A stretch of DNA of 64,000 nt from Arthrinium phaeospermum (Eukaryota > Ascomycota > Sordariomycetes > Amphisphaeriales > Apiosporaceae): contig QYRS01000005.1 in assembly GCA_006503535.1 (NCBI GenBank), positions 2,914,001-2,978,000 on the forward strand, written 5' to 3'. The notes beneath the pieces were generated by a model. The model was not told the DNA's origin. It saw nothing but the letters and a program-made list of their open reading frames with translations, and made no database searches. Shown here in pieces: positions 1-11,492 of this stretch; the first letter of the stretch is position 1; each line of letters starts with the position of its first letter. Made by a program: the position numbers and the translations under genes.

Positions 1-957
1 TTGGTCCCGCGCCTCGTCGTCGGCAGGGCGGCGGTAGTGCAGGTAGTGGATCCAGCGGCGGAGCTGGAGGATCAGGATCTGGCGCGACTTCAGGCCGAAT
101 GCACGGGGGCCCTCCGTCAGTGTCTTTCGGGTTAGGGTCAACTCGTCCGCGCTATCGAGGAAGGTTTCTGGATCTGCCCCGTCCTCCGCCGTCTCGGGCA
201 GGACATTCGTCATGTCGTCCCAGGCGAGCCGGTCATCGTTCTCTTCCTCCTTGGTCATGTGATAGCACCGGATGCCGAGACGGACAACGACGTCCTTCTT
301 GTTGTCGTCATCATCACCGTGGTTGTCACCGTCGACGTTCTTCTCATCGTCGCCGTTCTTCTCAGAAGGAAAGGCGAGGTCAGGGTACCCGCACCCCACC
401 TGCCTGTACCCCTGAACCTCGCGATAGACGCGCCCCAGCTGCCCCGCCACCGCGACCTTCTGCTCCCGCGACAGCCTGTCGTACACGCAACCCAGCGGCA
501 GCCCGCGGATCTCCCTGCCGCCCACCAGCATCCAAGGCCGGCCGAGCGGGTTGAACACCCCCTCCCCTGCCAGCTGTTCCCCGGACTCGACCGTCAGCGG
601 CGCCAGGTCCTTGACGGCCCGGGGCGCGAACTCCCAAACAACCTCCAGCATCGTGTCGTCAATGTCGATCTGGTCGGGGTCCTCGGGGACGACGACGACG
701 AAGCGGCGCGTCTGGGACTTGACGGTCACGTCGACGGGGTACTCGAGGCTGTTGTTGCAGCGGCGCACGCGCGGGAGGCGGACGTGGGTCCTGGCCTCGT
801 CCATGCCGGGGAACCGTTTCCGCACAATCTCCAGGATCTTCGCCTCGCGCTCGTCGAAGCTCGTGACGTACGCGTCGCAGAGCCGGTAGTCGGGCCTCGG
901 GTCGTCGTCGGCGTAGTTGAACATCCTTGAGATCGAGGTTCGCTGATCAGTAGCCAT
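1..957 (-). CDS. phosphotransferase (APH/kinase-like) family protein, 3' part outside window
   Basis: An open frame runs from ATG at 957 to the window edge (319 codons), so the C-terminal part is missing. I recognise it by comparison with the gene at 49743-51409: both contain NPLGRP, then a stretch of the type EQKVAVAGQLGRV, then a W-containing D-x-M block and an S/A-R-x-IL-L-L helix in the same order. The complete paralogue carries the D-x-DHEG and LADWHFTEW segment typical of aminoglycoside-phosphotransferase-like kinases; here that segment lies beyond the edge. The N-terminus (MATDQRTSISR) differs from the paralogue, and there is an Asp/Asn/Lys-rich low-complexity insert near residues 215-232. 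No signal peptide is seen, so a cytosolic protein is inferred. The substrate is unknown. The upstream neighbour is the GH92 gene on the same strand. Confidence 0.75.
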   Translation of the reverse strand, partial: MATDQRTSISRMFNYADDDPRPDYRLCDAYVTSFDEREAKILEIVRKRFPGMDEARTHVRLPRVRRCNNSLEYPVDVTVKSQTRRFVVVVPEDPDQIDIDDTMLEVVWEFAPRAVKDLAPLTVESGEQLAGEGVFNPLGRPWMLVGGREIRGLPLGCVYDRLSREQKVAVAGQLGRVYREVQGYRQVGCGYPDLAFPSEKNGDDEKNVDGDNHGDDDDNKKDVVVRLGIRCYHMTKEEENDDRLAWDDMTNVLPETAEDGADPETFLDSADELTLTRKTLTEGPRAFGLKSRQILILQLRRWIHYLHYRRPADDEARDQ

Positions 958-1386
958 TGTGTATGGAAGTCTGGTGAGTACTTGGTATGATGCGTACGGT
1001 ATGGGGTTGAGTGGCGATAAGTGCCTTTATCAGGGATGAAATACAATCAAACCGATGTTCTCATCCTGCGTTATATATCCATAGGCATGAATACCATCAT
1101 CTACTTTCGGCATAGCGCTGTGCGATCTAGACAATGAGCTGTTGGTGAGCAATAAAGACGTAAAACAATGAACTGCAATAGCAGACGTCACCCAGCTCCA
1201 GACTCTTTGATTGACCTTCTTCGACAATAACATTATTTCGCTGCTTCTAATTGTGGCTTCCAACCTGGATATAGCCCGGGTATGGTCATGCCGCCATGCA
1301 AGATTATCATTAAATATGTACATGCAACTAATAAGACCTCACTTAATGTGCAAACGCATCCATCCTCCAAGCCTCCGACCGGTACT
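958..1386. other. intergenic
   Basis: Upstream region of the leftmost kinase-like gene and downstream region of the GH92 gene, which is transcribed toward it. I see only short random frames, no RNA gene and no repeat. Confidence 0.6.
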
Positions 1387-4384
1387 TCAACCCACCCCGC
1401 CCCTCCCCCTCCGCCCACCCGACGAAGCCGTCCCATTAAACCCAACATAGCTCCCCGTACTCGGCGGCAGGTCCTTAACCGCCGTCCCCCAAGTCGCGCT
1501 CTCGTTCCGCCCGAGCGTGAGCACCAGATCCTTGCCCTCCAGGAAGAAGATGTGGTCGATCCAGTTCTTCGTGTAGGGCTGGCCGTCCAGGGTGGCCGAC
1601 TGGATGTAGATGGCCTCGTAGGTCGGGTCGAAGTTGACGTTGCGGATCGTCGCCGTCTTGCCCGTCGTCGGGTGCGTCAGGTTGACCGACTCGAAAAAGG
1701 GGGGCGTGATGAGGTACACGTTCTGCCCGGGGTTGGGGAACAGGCCCATCATCGAGAAGGCGACGAAAGAGCCCATGGCGCCGGAATCGTCGTTGCCGGG
1801 AAGTCCCCCGGGAGTCGGGTTGAAGTAGCGAGGGATGTAGAAATGGGACCGCGCCGCACTCTTGCCTGGCCGCCCGGCATAGTGGTATTGGAAAACCGTT
1901 AGGAACGAGGGTTCCTGGATCCAGGGTAACGTCAGTATTTACTAAAGCATTTCTTGGGTATGAAGAGATCGTGGTGTAGCGTGCTTACGTTACCGATGGC
2001 GGTGATGTTCTGATCATGCAGATAATCCAACCGCCGCACGAATTCATTAGGTCCTCCGTATATGGTGATTAGATCTCCCTGGTTTTGTGGGACGAAACTG
2101 GCGGAATGTTGGTTAGTAGGGGCGTCATCACCACTGCAAGTCAGGCTAGGACAGTTGACTCACAATCCGTATTCCCAGGTACTGTCCTCAAACGTCTCCC
2201 GGCCGGTATTCTGCAGAGAGCAAGCGATGCCAGACGTATCTATATTTGAACAGGTCAATGGATCCTGCGAGGCCCAGGTCTGGTTAAGATACTTGGCCTG
2301 GAAGAAACCCTTGAAGCCCGTATCCGCTCCGGATGGGAGGAAGCTTGTCTGCTCCGGGTAGAACACGTTCTTCCAATTCTCACTGGAATCAAGGTACTTC
2401 TCTTGGTCGGCCGTGTTGTTCATAGCCTAGAAGGTGTGAGCAAACTGCTAGTGATGCTGCAGTATCAGATGATCGTGCCGCTCACCTTTGCCATGAGCGA
2501 GATGCAAAAGTCATTGTAGGCATACTCCAGACTGCGAGAAATAGATCTCGTCATGGTACCGAACCCCTTGTAATCCAAGTCCTGCACTGTGAAAAGGTGT
2601 CAGCTTCTGAAACGAAAGAGTCGCGATGCCAGTCCATGGGGGGGTGCGGGAGCGGTATGGGGGCCGCTTGGTCGAGCTTACCTGGGATATAGCCAAGCGA
2701 CTTCCAGCTGTCAAGTCCACCTCGGCCATGAGTTGCCCAGTCGTAAGGTTCCACTTCGGCATCTTTGACCACCGCCTGATAGCCTACGTTCCAATCGATC
2801 CCGTCCGAGATACCCTTCAAGTATGCATCGACCAACACGTTGTCTGCGTTGGAGCCACCCTGGATGCGACAGGTCAGTACAAGGACTCCATAGACGACCA
2901 ATGCAAGCTTACCTGGGTGTATCCTCTGCACAGCGACATCTTACAGTCAGGTAACCACCCTCGTATCTGTACGTATCGATCAATGAGCGAATCATCTGAG
3001 CCACGGCAACAGGGTCGAGGATGACCAAAAAGGGAATTTGAGATCTGAAGCTATCCCATAGACTGCACAATGGTGTTAGTGAGAACGTGACGCCGCAGTC
3101 AAAGGTTCACTTACCAATAGAACGAGTCGAAGTACGGCTCGTCACTCTTGTATAATGGATTCTCTCCTGTGTAGTTCTGTGGGTTCACCATGGTACGGTA
3201 GATACCGCTGTAGAAGTTGGTGATCAAGTCCTGTGCAACACCGCCGCCGGATGATACAGTGATGGGGCTCAGCTTAGCCTTCCAGGCGTCCTTAGCCGCC
3301 GTGGTCACAGAGTCAAAGTTGAAGTCCGGGATCTCGGCCTCGGCATTCGCACAGGCTTGCTGGGTGCTGATGAAGCTGACCCCTGTTCGCGCCAAGATGG
3401 GATTCGTCGCGTCCTTGAATCGGACGAAAGCCCCGCCTGGCAGTGGGTAGCCATTGATGGATCGCGATATAGTAAGGTCTTTGGCCTCCGTGGTGGCGCG
3501 GCTGTTGACGTAGATGCCGCTGTCCTGGATGCCCGGACCAGAGAAGTCGGTGCAGAAGTAAGCAGTGTACGTACCTGACCCGAAACTGGGGAGGAACTTG
3601 GCACCGCCAGAGATCCGACCCGTCTGCGGGTCCACGGATACGGTGCCATTGTCCTGCCTCGAGTCCGACAAATCAGACAGGTCCTGCATCACGAACGGGT
3701 AGGTCCCATTTGCGCCTGCCCCATTCGGGAGGCTGAAACGAAAGAGCGCAGTGTGCTGCGTAGTCGTCATCTCGGCCCGGACGCCAATGTCCAAGGTGAT
3801 GGAGAAGTACCCAGGCTCAGCGTTGACATTCGCAGGCGTGAAGTTGCCATGACGGACCCTCGTCTTCTTGGGGAAGTCGCAGCGGTTGATGTCGTCGCCC
3901 GGGCAGGAAGGGTAGACGAAGAACGGGAAATTGCCAAGACTCGGCGAGCCTCCAGTCCCGGAATCGTGCAATACCTATCGACTCCCAGCATTAGTAACGC
4001 TCCCTTGAAGTCCAGTCCAGGCCATGTGCTTCAGGAGGGCATGCGGGCAACTCTTCACTGAGCTGCGCACTTGTTTCGCCCGTCACACGCTGGAAAATGA
4101 ATAGTTACGACCGGGAAACTGCTCACCGAGAAGCCTTGCACCGGGCTGCCGTCAAGAGTGAAGCCGCCTTGGTTGGAGCCGGAGTTGGTGTCGGCCACAG
4201 CCTTGGCCATGCCGTAAGGCAGAGTTGCGCCCGGGAAGACATTTCCCGCGTTGGTACTGCCGATCAAAACATCGACGTACGGAAGGGGATCAAAGTCGGC
4301 GGCTGCGTTGGCCTCTCCCAGGATACCAGCGACCAAACACAACGTGGGAGCCCACCGAGTAGCCATTTTGAAGCTCGCCATCAT
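1387..4384 (-). CDS. GH92 alpha-mannosidase, secreted; one apparent frameshift
   Basis: Eight exons: 4127-4384, 3115-3974, 2913-3062, 2682-2859, 2486-2586, 2164-2426, 1989-2097 and 1387-1914, all with GT-AG introns that restore family motifs. The product (about 815 residues) starts with a signal peptide ending near GEANAAA. It shows the GH92 motifs VLHDSGTGGSPSLGNF, SFYCLWDSFRSQIPFLVILDP, GGSNADNVL, YKGFGTM and PGNDDSGAMG. GH92 enzymes are calcium-dependent exo-mannosidases that remove alpha-linked mannose, usually from glycoproteins. The spliced length is 2447, one base short of a multiple of three. The family block LPDCKMSLCRGYTQ is in the wrong frame relative to what precedes it, which places a lost G in the C run at 2958-2960. 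An alternative donor after 2945 keeps the frame but deletes this conserved block. ATGs at 4384, 4381 and 4366 are all possible starts; I chose the longest. Confidence 0.88.
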
Positions 4385-5577
4385 ACCCGTCCCCAGGAAG
4401 CAAAAGCTGTCGACGGATTGGTGCGGAGTCTGCAAAAGTCTCAACGCTGGTCCCAATCGCCTTCTGCCTAGGAGTATGAGCCCAACAGGTGACGCGAGAT
4501 TAATTACTCGGCAGTAGAAGCTCTTTATCTCTTTCTCATCTACGCGCCAGGGCAACGGAATCCTCGGCGCTGCGCCTTTTGTTGACACGGCGAACCACAA
4601 GGCACTCGAAGTCTATGTGCAGATCTGCAGCTCAATACAACTCAGTCACGGGAACCTCCAGCTGTTTGCATGGGAGTATGGTACGACCTGAGAGGGGGTG
4701 GTCAGGCTTGCTCCGGGAAATGAGTGAATGAGACATGCTGCCCGCGAGAAGCGGAATCTCGGCCTGGCCACATGAGTATCTGTTCGGCATGATGGCGCAG
4801 GTGCTAAGGGCGGCAGGATCCTGCAAGAAGCAGGAACCGATGGGAGGTAGATAGCGTGACTGCGACGCCGTCATGCAGCTCTTTTGCAGTTGGGCGATTC
4901 GAATGGGGTGTGGCTCCTTCAGTCTGGTATCAGCAGAGCATCAACATCGTGCATTAAATCGCCCGAGTGCACACAGCACGAGGAAAGAAGGAGGGGTAGC
5001 ATTTATTCACTTCGGTATGCAGCTTCCCTGACTCGATATTAAAAGCTTCCCTTATTGCCAATACTCGATTAGGAAGGCGCTTGGGGTTGGGTCGTATTGA
5101 TTGGGTGCTGCATCCTGCTTGTGTTTGGGCGCGATTTCTGGTACGCGATTGGGAATTCATGGCTGATCAGAACCATAACGGGCCCCAATGTCAATTTAAT
5201 TTCCCCGGAAAGCGGGTGGCACATTGTTACATGTAGTCCAGTGGACACACGGGCTACCGCGACGGACGACAGAACAAACATCCGGTCGATACACCAAAAC
5301 TTTGACCGTACGCGTTCCCGGTATGGTTGCCAAGAGATACTACCGCAGCTTACATCAATTTGGCCACCATAGCGAGCGACGGACCGCCTGTGGCAGGGAT
5401 GCACATCCCTCATCGCACAACAACATTCGGCTATCGCTCAACATTGGCAACAGAGCGTAGAGATGTGAAAAGGTCAAGTATATATGATGAAGCGATTCGA
5501 CAAGGAGCCTTTTCATTCGAAACCAGTAAGGCTCACCTCGTATCTTAAGTTCTGGCCAGAAAGCGTACATCATGCCA
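4385..5577. other. intergenic
   Basis: About 1.2 kb between the GH92 start and the 3' end of the flavin oxidoreductase. Only short frames without recognisable motifs; no RNA gene, repeat or transposon trace seen. Confidence 0.55.
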
Positions 5578-7136
5578 TCACGTCTCCATCCGCTCCAATG
5601 TCGTCTGGAAGAGCCGCGGGACGATAGCGTCAACCTCCTGAAACGGCTTGTCGTTCTTCACCATGTCCGCAATTGCCTTGCCCAATAACAGAATCTGGGT
5701 CATTCCGGCGCCGTTGAACGCTGCAATGACCCACTGGTTCTCCCGCTGCGGCACCTTGCCGATATGCGGCATTCCGTCTTTTGTGGATGCCATTACTGCA
5801 AGGGGAATCGGCTATGTTAGCGAGGGGATCGACTGGCCGATTGACTAGGTAACTAAAAAGGTAACGGCGGGCTGCATCAAAGAAAAACGACTTACTTCCA
5901 GTCCAGACCTTGTCCAGCTCCGTCCCGCTGCTCTCCCAGCCCCGGAACACTCGCTGCATGTATCCCTCGAAGTAGCCCGCCTCTAGGACGGGTTCGATGA
6001 GCTTCGAGTCGTCGATGTTGTTTTCCCAGAGCTCGCGAGGCTCCTGGTAAAGCCACCGGCCGCCACCCACGACGATGCCACCGTCGGGTCTTGGGTTCAA
6101 GTAGTCTACCGTTGTCGTTACAGGGTACTGCAAGCCGTACTCAATGTTGTACGTGTGGCTAAGATGAGGGAACACCGGATCGGCACCCTTGGGAGGCGCA
6201 AGGTGGGAGGCCGTACCCCTGTATGGGTTAATGACGCCTACTCACCATCAGCACAATCAGGTTCTCCCTCTTAGGGGGTTGGTAAGCTCATCGCAACGTA
6301 CCTTGATACTGAGGCAGCAGCCCGGCCGTGTACGCATTAGTCGCAAAAACGACCTTCTTCGCCCGGACTGATCCCCGGTCGGTATGGACGATAGTGCCCG
6401 CCTTGCCACCCTCCACGGCCTCGACGGACAGCACGGGCGTCTCAGTCTGCAGGTTAAGCCGCGGGTTCCGCTCCATCGCCCGCTCCAGCAGCTGCGTCAC
6501 CAGCTTGTACGGCCACAGCGAGCAAGCCGGCCCGCTGAAAGCGGCCTGGGCGCCCCGAACGGACGTGACCTTCTCGGCGAACGCCTCACCGACGAAGTCG
6601 TGCTCGCGCGTCCACGGGTCGCCCCGCCCGGCACTCGCGCCACTGGCCCTCCATCGCCCGCGCCTCGTCGGCGTCGAGGAAGACGTCGTAGCTGCGCCGC
6701 AGCTCGAACTCGCAGTCGAGCCGTTCCTTCTCCACGAGGTCCTTGAGGGCGTCGATCTGCGCCCGCACCAGGGCGGCAAACTGGTTCGCGGCTTCTACCC
6801 CGTGCTCTTGGATGATGGACAGGATGGACGCCGTCTTGAGCTTCACGTGGCCGCCGTTTCGGCCCGTGGCGCCTGAGCAGACTTGGCGGGCCTCCAACAG
6901 CAGGATGGACGGTGGCGGGCTGTTGGGGTCTTGGGGCAGGAGAGATTGTAGGCTACAGAGACACCGGAGAACCCGGCTCCGATGATCGCGACGTCACATG
7001 TTTCTGGGAGCTGCTCCGTGGAGTGATGCGAGTCTAGGCGGTGCGGCTCCGTGCGCCAGTACGACAGCGTCGGGTTTGCTACAGGGAGTAGCGGGTTCGT
7101 GTGCCCATGGGCAGCCATTGTTTCTGTTCGTGTCAT
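5578..7136 (-). CDS. FAD-dependent oxidoreductase (DAO family), two opposite frameshifts
   Basis: Three exons: 6302-7136, 5896-6237 and 5578-5795. The introns (64 and 100 bases) join QYQ to GVINPY and WTG to IMASTKDG. The product would be about 464 residues. The Rossmann dinucleotide motif AIIGAGFSG is at residues 50-58, and CSGATGRNGGHVK is the conserved second block of fungal DAO-family amine/amino-acid oxidases. The C-terminus has the FAD-closing segment GAGMTQILLLGKAIADM. The family oxidises C-N bonds with FAD, releasing H2O2; the substrate cannot be told here. One base is missing near 6936-6945 (the frame changes between VAYNLS and the PPPSILLLEAR segment), and one extra base lies in a G run near 6622-6632. 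They cancel, so the total of 1395 is divisible by three. No signal peptide is seen. An ATG at 7118 is an alternative start. Confidence 0.82.
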
Positions 7137-9818
7137 TCTTTTGAGATGGGCGGAGTTTTGTGTACAGATCAGGTACGTAGAAGATGCGAGACTTGATCTG
7201 TGAGTCCATCACAATCATAACGTATGGACATATTGGTTACAGTTACTTTTATATCATTGATCTAGGACCAAGCCTCTCCGAACACTTGCCCGGAAAGGAT
7301 GCTTGTTGCATCGCTTCATCTTCGATCATGCCATTGAAGTCGTCATTGCTATCACGTACGCGACGACTTGACCACGAGCGTCGCGTCGTTAATAAGATAG
7401 CGGACCATCAAACAAAATGCGCACCTCTCATGAGGCAGGTGTGCAGAGAACACTGCTCCATTCATTCCTCCGGGCAGGACCTCACGATCATAGCCTCCTG
7501 CCCCCGCATTAGCTATTTCTTCCCCCGGCGGATGTCGAAGGGGAGCTGACGCAGCAGGTGACGCGGGGCGGCAACGACGTCTCATCACCAAGTTGAGTCA
7601 TCCTCACGTACAAGAGAGGTATTGGGGAAGTGGTAGTACTTTCCCTTTCAGTCTAAATGGGACTTTACTCGAAGCGAAGATACCATCTGCTCATTTACCT
7701 GCTGAGCCCGCCCCCGCAAATACCCCGGGTTTGTCAACAATTGCCGTATGGCAATGTCAAATTCATGGGCGGTGGGGAAAACGGGATTTGAAAAGAATGC
7801 CATCATTATAAATTGATGCATGCAGACACGCACCGCGATTCTTTCATTCTTAGGTACGGAGTAGGTGCGGCCGCTTCCCAACGCTCTGTGACCGGAAATG
7901 CGATATTACCACTTACTCGATAGGTAGGTGGTAAAAGTGGCGCCGAATTTCGGATCAGCGTGGGAGTTTTGACCGCTGGAGCAGCAGCCAGCAGCAGGTG
8001 ATCAATCACAGCAGCAGCCAAGCCCCAACGAATCCGAGCGAAGAACACTGATTAGGACAACGAGGGGCACCAATTGGCGCGCCTCGCACATAAACGAGAA
8101 ACAAGCTTTGGGTATGTAGGACGCTCATGCACACCACCAACGAATGAAAGGCGGCTGGCTGCAGTTCTGTTATCTGTTTATCTGATAGATTTGACCCCAA
8201 GAGACCAAGAGACCAAGACAACACTGCGAGAACACCGGGAAACAGTCAGCGATCTTACGACAGATCTATCAATCTAGCTTGTGACAGGGTAAACAAATGG
8301 CCGTCATTGGACAATGCGTTCTAGCAGCGACTCAGTTTAAGGGATAGATAAGGCCAACGCCTCGACTGCCTTAGACAATTCTTCTGTGCAAATACCGTTT
8401 GCCCGGTGTGTCAATCGTAACGGGCATGGAATTAGAACTCGAAAGGCCTGCCCGAAAGACTCGGGGTGGATTGCTTGGACGAAAAGAGCAGGTCCAGTCA
8501 GGAGCAGACTAGAAGATTCAATTCTTCATTCATACTGGGCCCAGCTGGCTTCCAATATTGAGAATATATTGTCCTGCATGCACCCAGTGGCTTTCCCATT
8601 GGCCGGGCGGTCACTATTACTCGATGAAAACTACGTGGAGCCCGTTCTCCTCGGTCCTCTCTCGAGTTTCTATCGAGCAATCGTTTGGCGATAAGATACC
8701 GGATTGGGACAAAGTGCCACTGCCACTTTGCTGATTCCTCTTTGTTAGTCCCGCGGCGCGCTATCGCAAAGACAAAAAACGGGCAGCAGAGAGGGCTAGA
8801 ACAAACAAACAAGCACTATGCGCACGCAGGCTCTTCTGCAGTCTCCAGAAGACATTCTTATGTACCACTATTGCGGTTGATGATCGTTACATCGTAACAT
8901 ATCCCTGGCAGTCTCGATCTTGCCAGCAAATGGCAAAGTGATCAATTCTCCCTGTCGGCGATAACCGAATGCCACAGACCCGATAGGAATGTTAACCCAA
9001 CGTCTCTACTAAAGTAGCACAAGTCCCCGGCGCCACGGGCCAATCATAGCGCCTCGATAGGCTTGGGACTACTGTATGTAGACTCAGGGTCCGAGACTTT
9101 TCCCTTATCTCGAGTACTAGCAACTAGCCAGCCCAGCCCACACCATGGCATTGCCTCCTTTGGCGTTCCCGCCCTTTGTAGATAACCTCGCTGCTTGCTC
9201 CATCATGCGACCCCACCCACAAAAGGGCTGGCCTGGCTCGCTCTCTGCTTATCGCGCTGCCGAGGGGCGGCGGGCGGCGTCGGAAGTCGCTCGTGTAATA
9301 GCGGTGGACACGAGAACATGCGTTTGACTCGATGACCCCGTCGTCTTACACTTCTGACCCCCAGGGGCCCGGCTTAACCCAGATAGATGGATTTCTCGAA
9401 TACCTTCCTTTTCCCCTCTAACTATTTCTCATCTGGTCGACTCTTGCCTCATATCGATTGCCTGTGACTTGTCTTTTCTTCACTGGTGCCACTTCTGAAA
9501 CCACGAGAACACACCACTCATTGCCTTTCTGTTTACTACAACGTGCACTCTTTGACTTCAACTCTTCCCATCCTTTGTTCCCAGTCGAGGAACGGACCGC
9601 ATAGCAAGGGCCTTATCGCGTCAACCCACCACCACACCATCGCCATAACTGCGCGATAAGCCATTGCTGCTTGACATTACCGTCGCCATCGTAGCCGTTG
9701 CTGCACTTGTCCTCTTTCAGCTCTCGTTGCTGCACCCCAGATTCTTATCGGGGGCCCCTAGTCTTTTTCACCCGTTGCATCGCCCACACCCGCTTGCAAC
9801 GACTATCCCACACCAACC
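7137..9818. other. long intergenic region
   Basis: About 2.7 kb between two divergently transcribed genes, the flavin oxidoreductase (-) and allantoinase (+). I found no convincing coding frame. The last 400 bases are pyrimidine-rich (CCACACC, CTTTC tracts), as expected for a fungal promoter and 5' UTR. GATA-type motifs are listed separately. Confidence 0.5.
9105..9750. promoter_or_regulatory. cluster of GATA-factor (HGATAR) motifs upstream of allantoinase
   Basis: HGATAR matches lie at 9105-9110 (TTATCT), 9249-9254, 9613-9618, 9654-9659 (CGATAA) and 9745-9750, on either strand, all within about 715 bases of the allantoinase ATG. Purine-catabolism genes in filamentous fungi are usually activated by AreA/NIT2 GATA factors under nitrogen limitation. 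About two matches would be expected by chance in this length, so the excess is modest and function is an inference. Confidence 0.4.
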
Positions 9819-11492
9819 ATGGGGTCCATTGCTTATGATGTTTCCGGCACCGCGGAGCCGCTCACGGTCCTTGTCTCCACGCGGGCCGTCCTGACCCTCC
9901 CGGACGAGAGCCTCGTACTAACCCCGGCCTCCATCTCCGTCTCTCCCGCCACGGGCAAGATCGTGGCCATTGTCCCCGCCGTCCTACCGCAGTCGTCCTT
10001 CCCTTCCTCGGCCACGTATCTCAACTACGGCTCCAAGCTCTTGATCCCCGGTCTCGTCGACGCCCACGTGCACCTCAACGAGCCGGGCCGCACGGAATGG
10101 GAGGGCTTCAACACCGGTACCCGCGCTGCCGCCTCAGGTGGCGTGACTACGGTGATTGACATGCCGCTCAATGCGATCCCTCCTACCACCACCGTTGCTG
10201 GCTTCAAGGAGAAACTCGCCGCCAGCCAGGGCCAATGCTGGGTCGACGTCGGTTTCTATGGCGGTGTCATCCCCGGTAATGCTGACGAGCTTCTGCCACT
10301 GGTCGAAGCCGGAGTACGTGGATTCAAAGGATTCCTGATCGAGTCCGGTGTATGTGCCACCCATCATCTCCCGCAGTGCAGTTGAAGAGAAACGACTTAC
10401 TAATCCACGCACAGGTCGACGAGTTCCCCTGCATCTCCTCCAACGACATCGCCCTGGCCATGAAGACGTTGAACGGCACCCCCACCACGCTCATGTTCCA
10501 CGCCGAAATGATCCCGCCCATCGCCGACTCCGTCGGCGACGCGGTGCAGGCGTCCGAGCCGCCCGCGGCGCCGCACGGCGACCTGACGGCGTACCAGACC
10601 TTCCTGGAGTCGCGGCCGCCCGTGTTCGAGACGTGCGCCATCGACGAGATCGTCGCGCTGGCGCCGCTGGCCCCTTCGCTGCACCTGCACATCGTGCACC
10701 TGTCGGCGACGCAGGCGATCCCGATCCTGAAGGCGGCGCGCAAGGCGGCGTCAACATCACGGCCGAGACGTGCTTCCACTACCTCGGCCTCGCGGCCGAG
10801 GAGGTCGCCACGGGCGACTGCCGCTACAAGTGCTGCCCGCCCATCCGCGAGCAGCTGAACCAGGACGGGCTCTGGGGCGAGCTCCAGGCCGGGCCCGATT
10901 CGGTCATCCGGACCGTCGTCTCGGACCACTCGCCCTGCACCCCCGAGCTCAAGCTCCTGCCGTCGCACCTGCAGACTGCTGTCGAGCCGGCCGCTATGCA
11001 CCATGTTGATTCGGGTGTCGACATGTCGGCCGACGCCGACCTCGCCAAGGAGGCGCTGGCCAAGGCGTCGCAGGGCGACTTCTTCGCCGCCTGGGGCGGC
11101 ATCTCGTCCGTCGGGCTGGGCCTGCCGATCCTGCACAGCGCGTCGGTGCGGCGCGCCGCGGCGTCGCTCCCGGCCCCCTCCATCCTGGACATCGTGCGGT
11201 TGTGCAGCGCCGCGACGGCGCAGCAGGTGGGGCTATCCCATCGCAAGGGCGCCCTCCGGGTCGGCATGGACGCCGATATTTGTGTGTTTGACGAGGCCGA
11301 GGACTGGGTCCTGCAGAGCCACGGCATGCACTGGAAGAACCGGTGCTCGCCCTGGGAGGGCAAGGCGTTCCGCGGGCGCGTGCGGGAGACGTGGCTCCGG
11401 GGGCGGCGGGTGTATGAGTTTGGCGGGGCGAACCTCGGGTTCGTGGGGGGAAGCCGAGTGGGGAGGCGATTGTTGAGAGGCGGACGGTTTGA
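9819..11492 (+). CDS. allantoinase; two G-run frameshifts
   Basis: Two exons, 9819-10349 and 10415-11492; the 65-base intron has a CTTACTAAT branch site. The enzyme opens allantoin to allantoate in the purine-nitrogen pathway. The metal-binding H-x-H is in DAHVHLNEPG (H83, H85), the lysine expected to be carboxylated is K170 in GFKGFLIESG, and SDHSPCTPELK is an allantoinase signature. One G is missing near 10745-10750, where the frame changes just before GVNITAETCFHYL. Another is missing in the six-G run at 11445-11450. Allowing both gives 536 residues ending in IVERRTV at the TGA 11490-11492. Without the second correction the frame runs on to 11553 with an unrelated tail, so I prefer 11492. 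Five GATA motifs lie upstream. The start has good context (ACC before ATGG). Confidence 0.9.

Noticed and set aside
5097..5548. Overlapping short plus-strand frames as a gene upstream of the flavin oxidoreductase 3' end
   Set aside because: Three frames overlap without motif or splice support.
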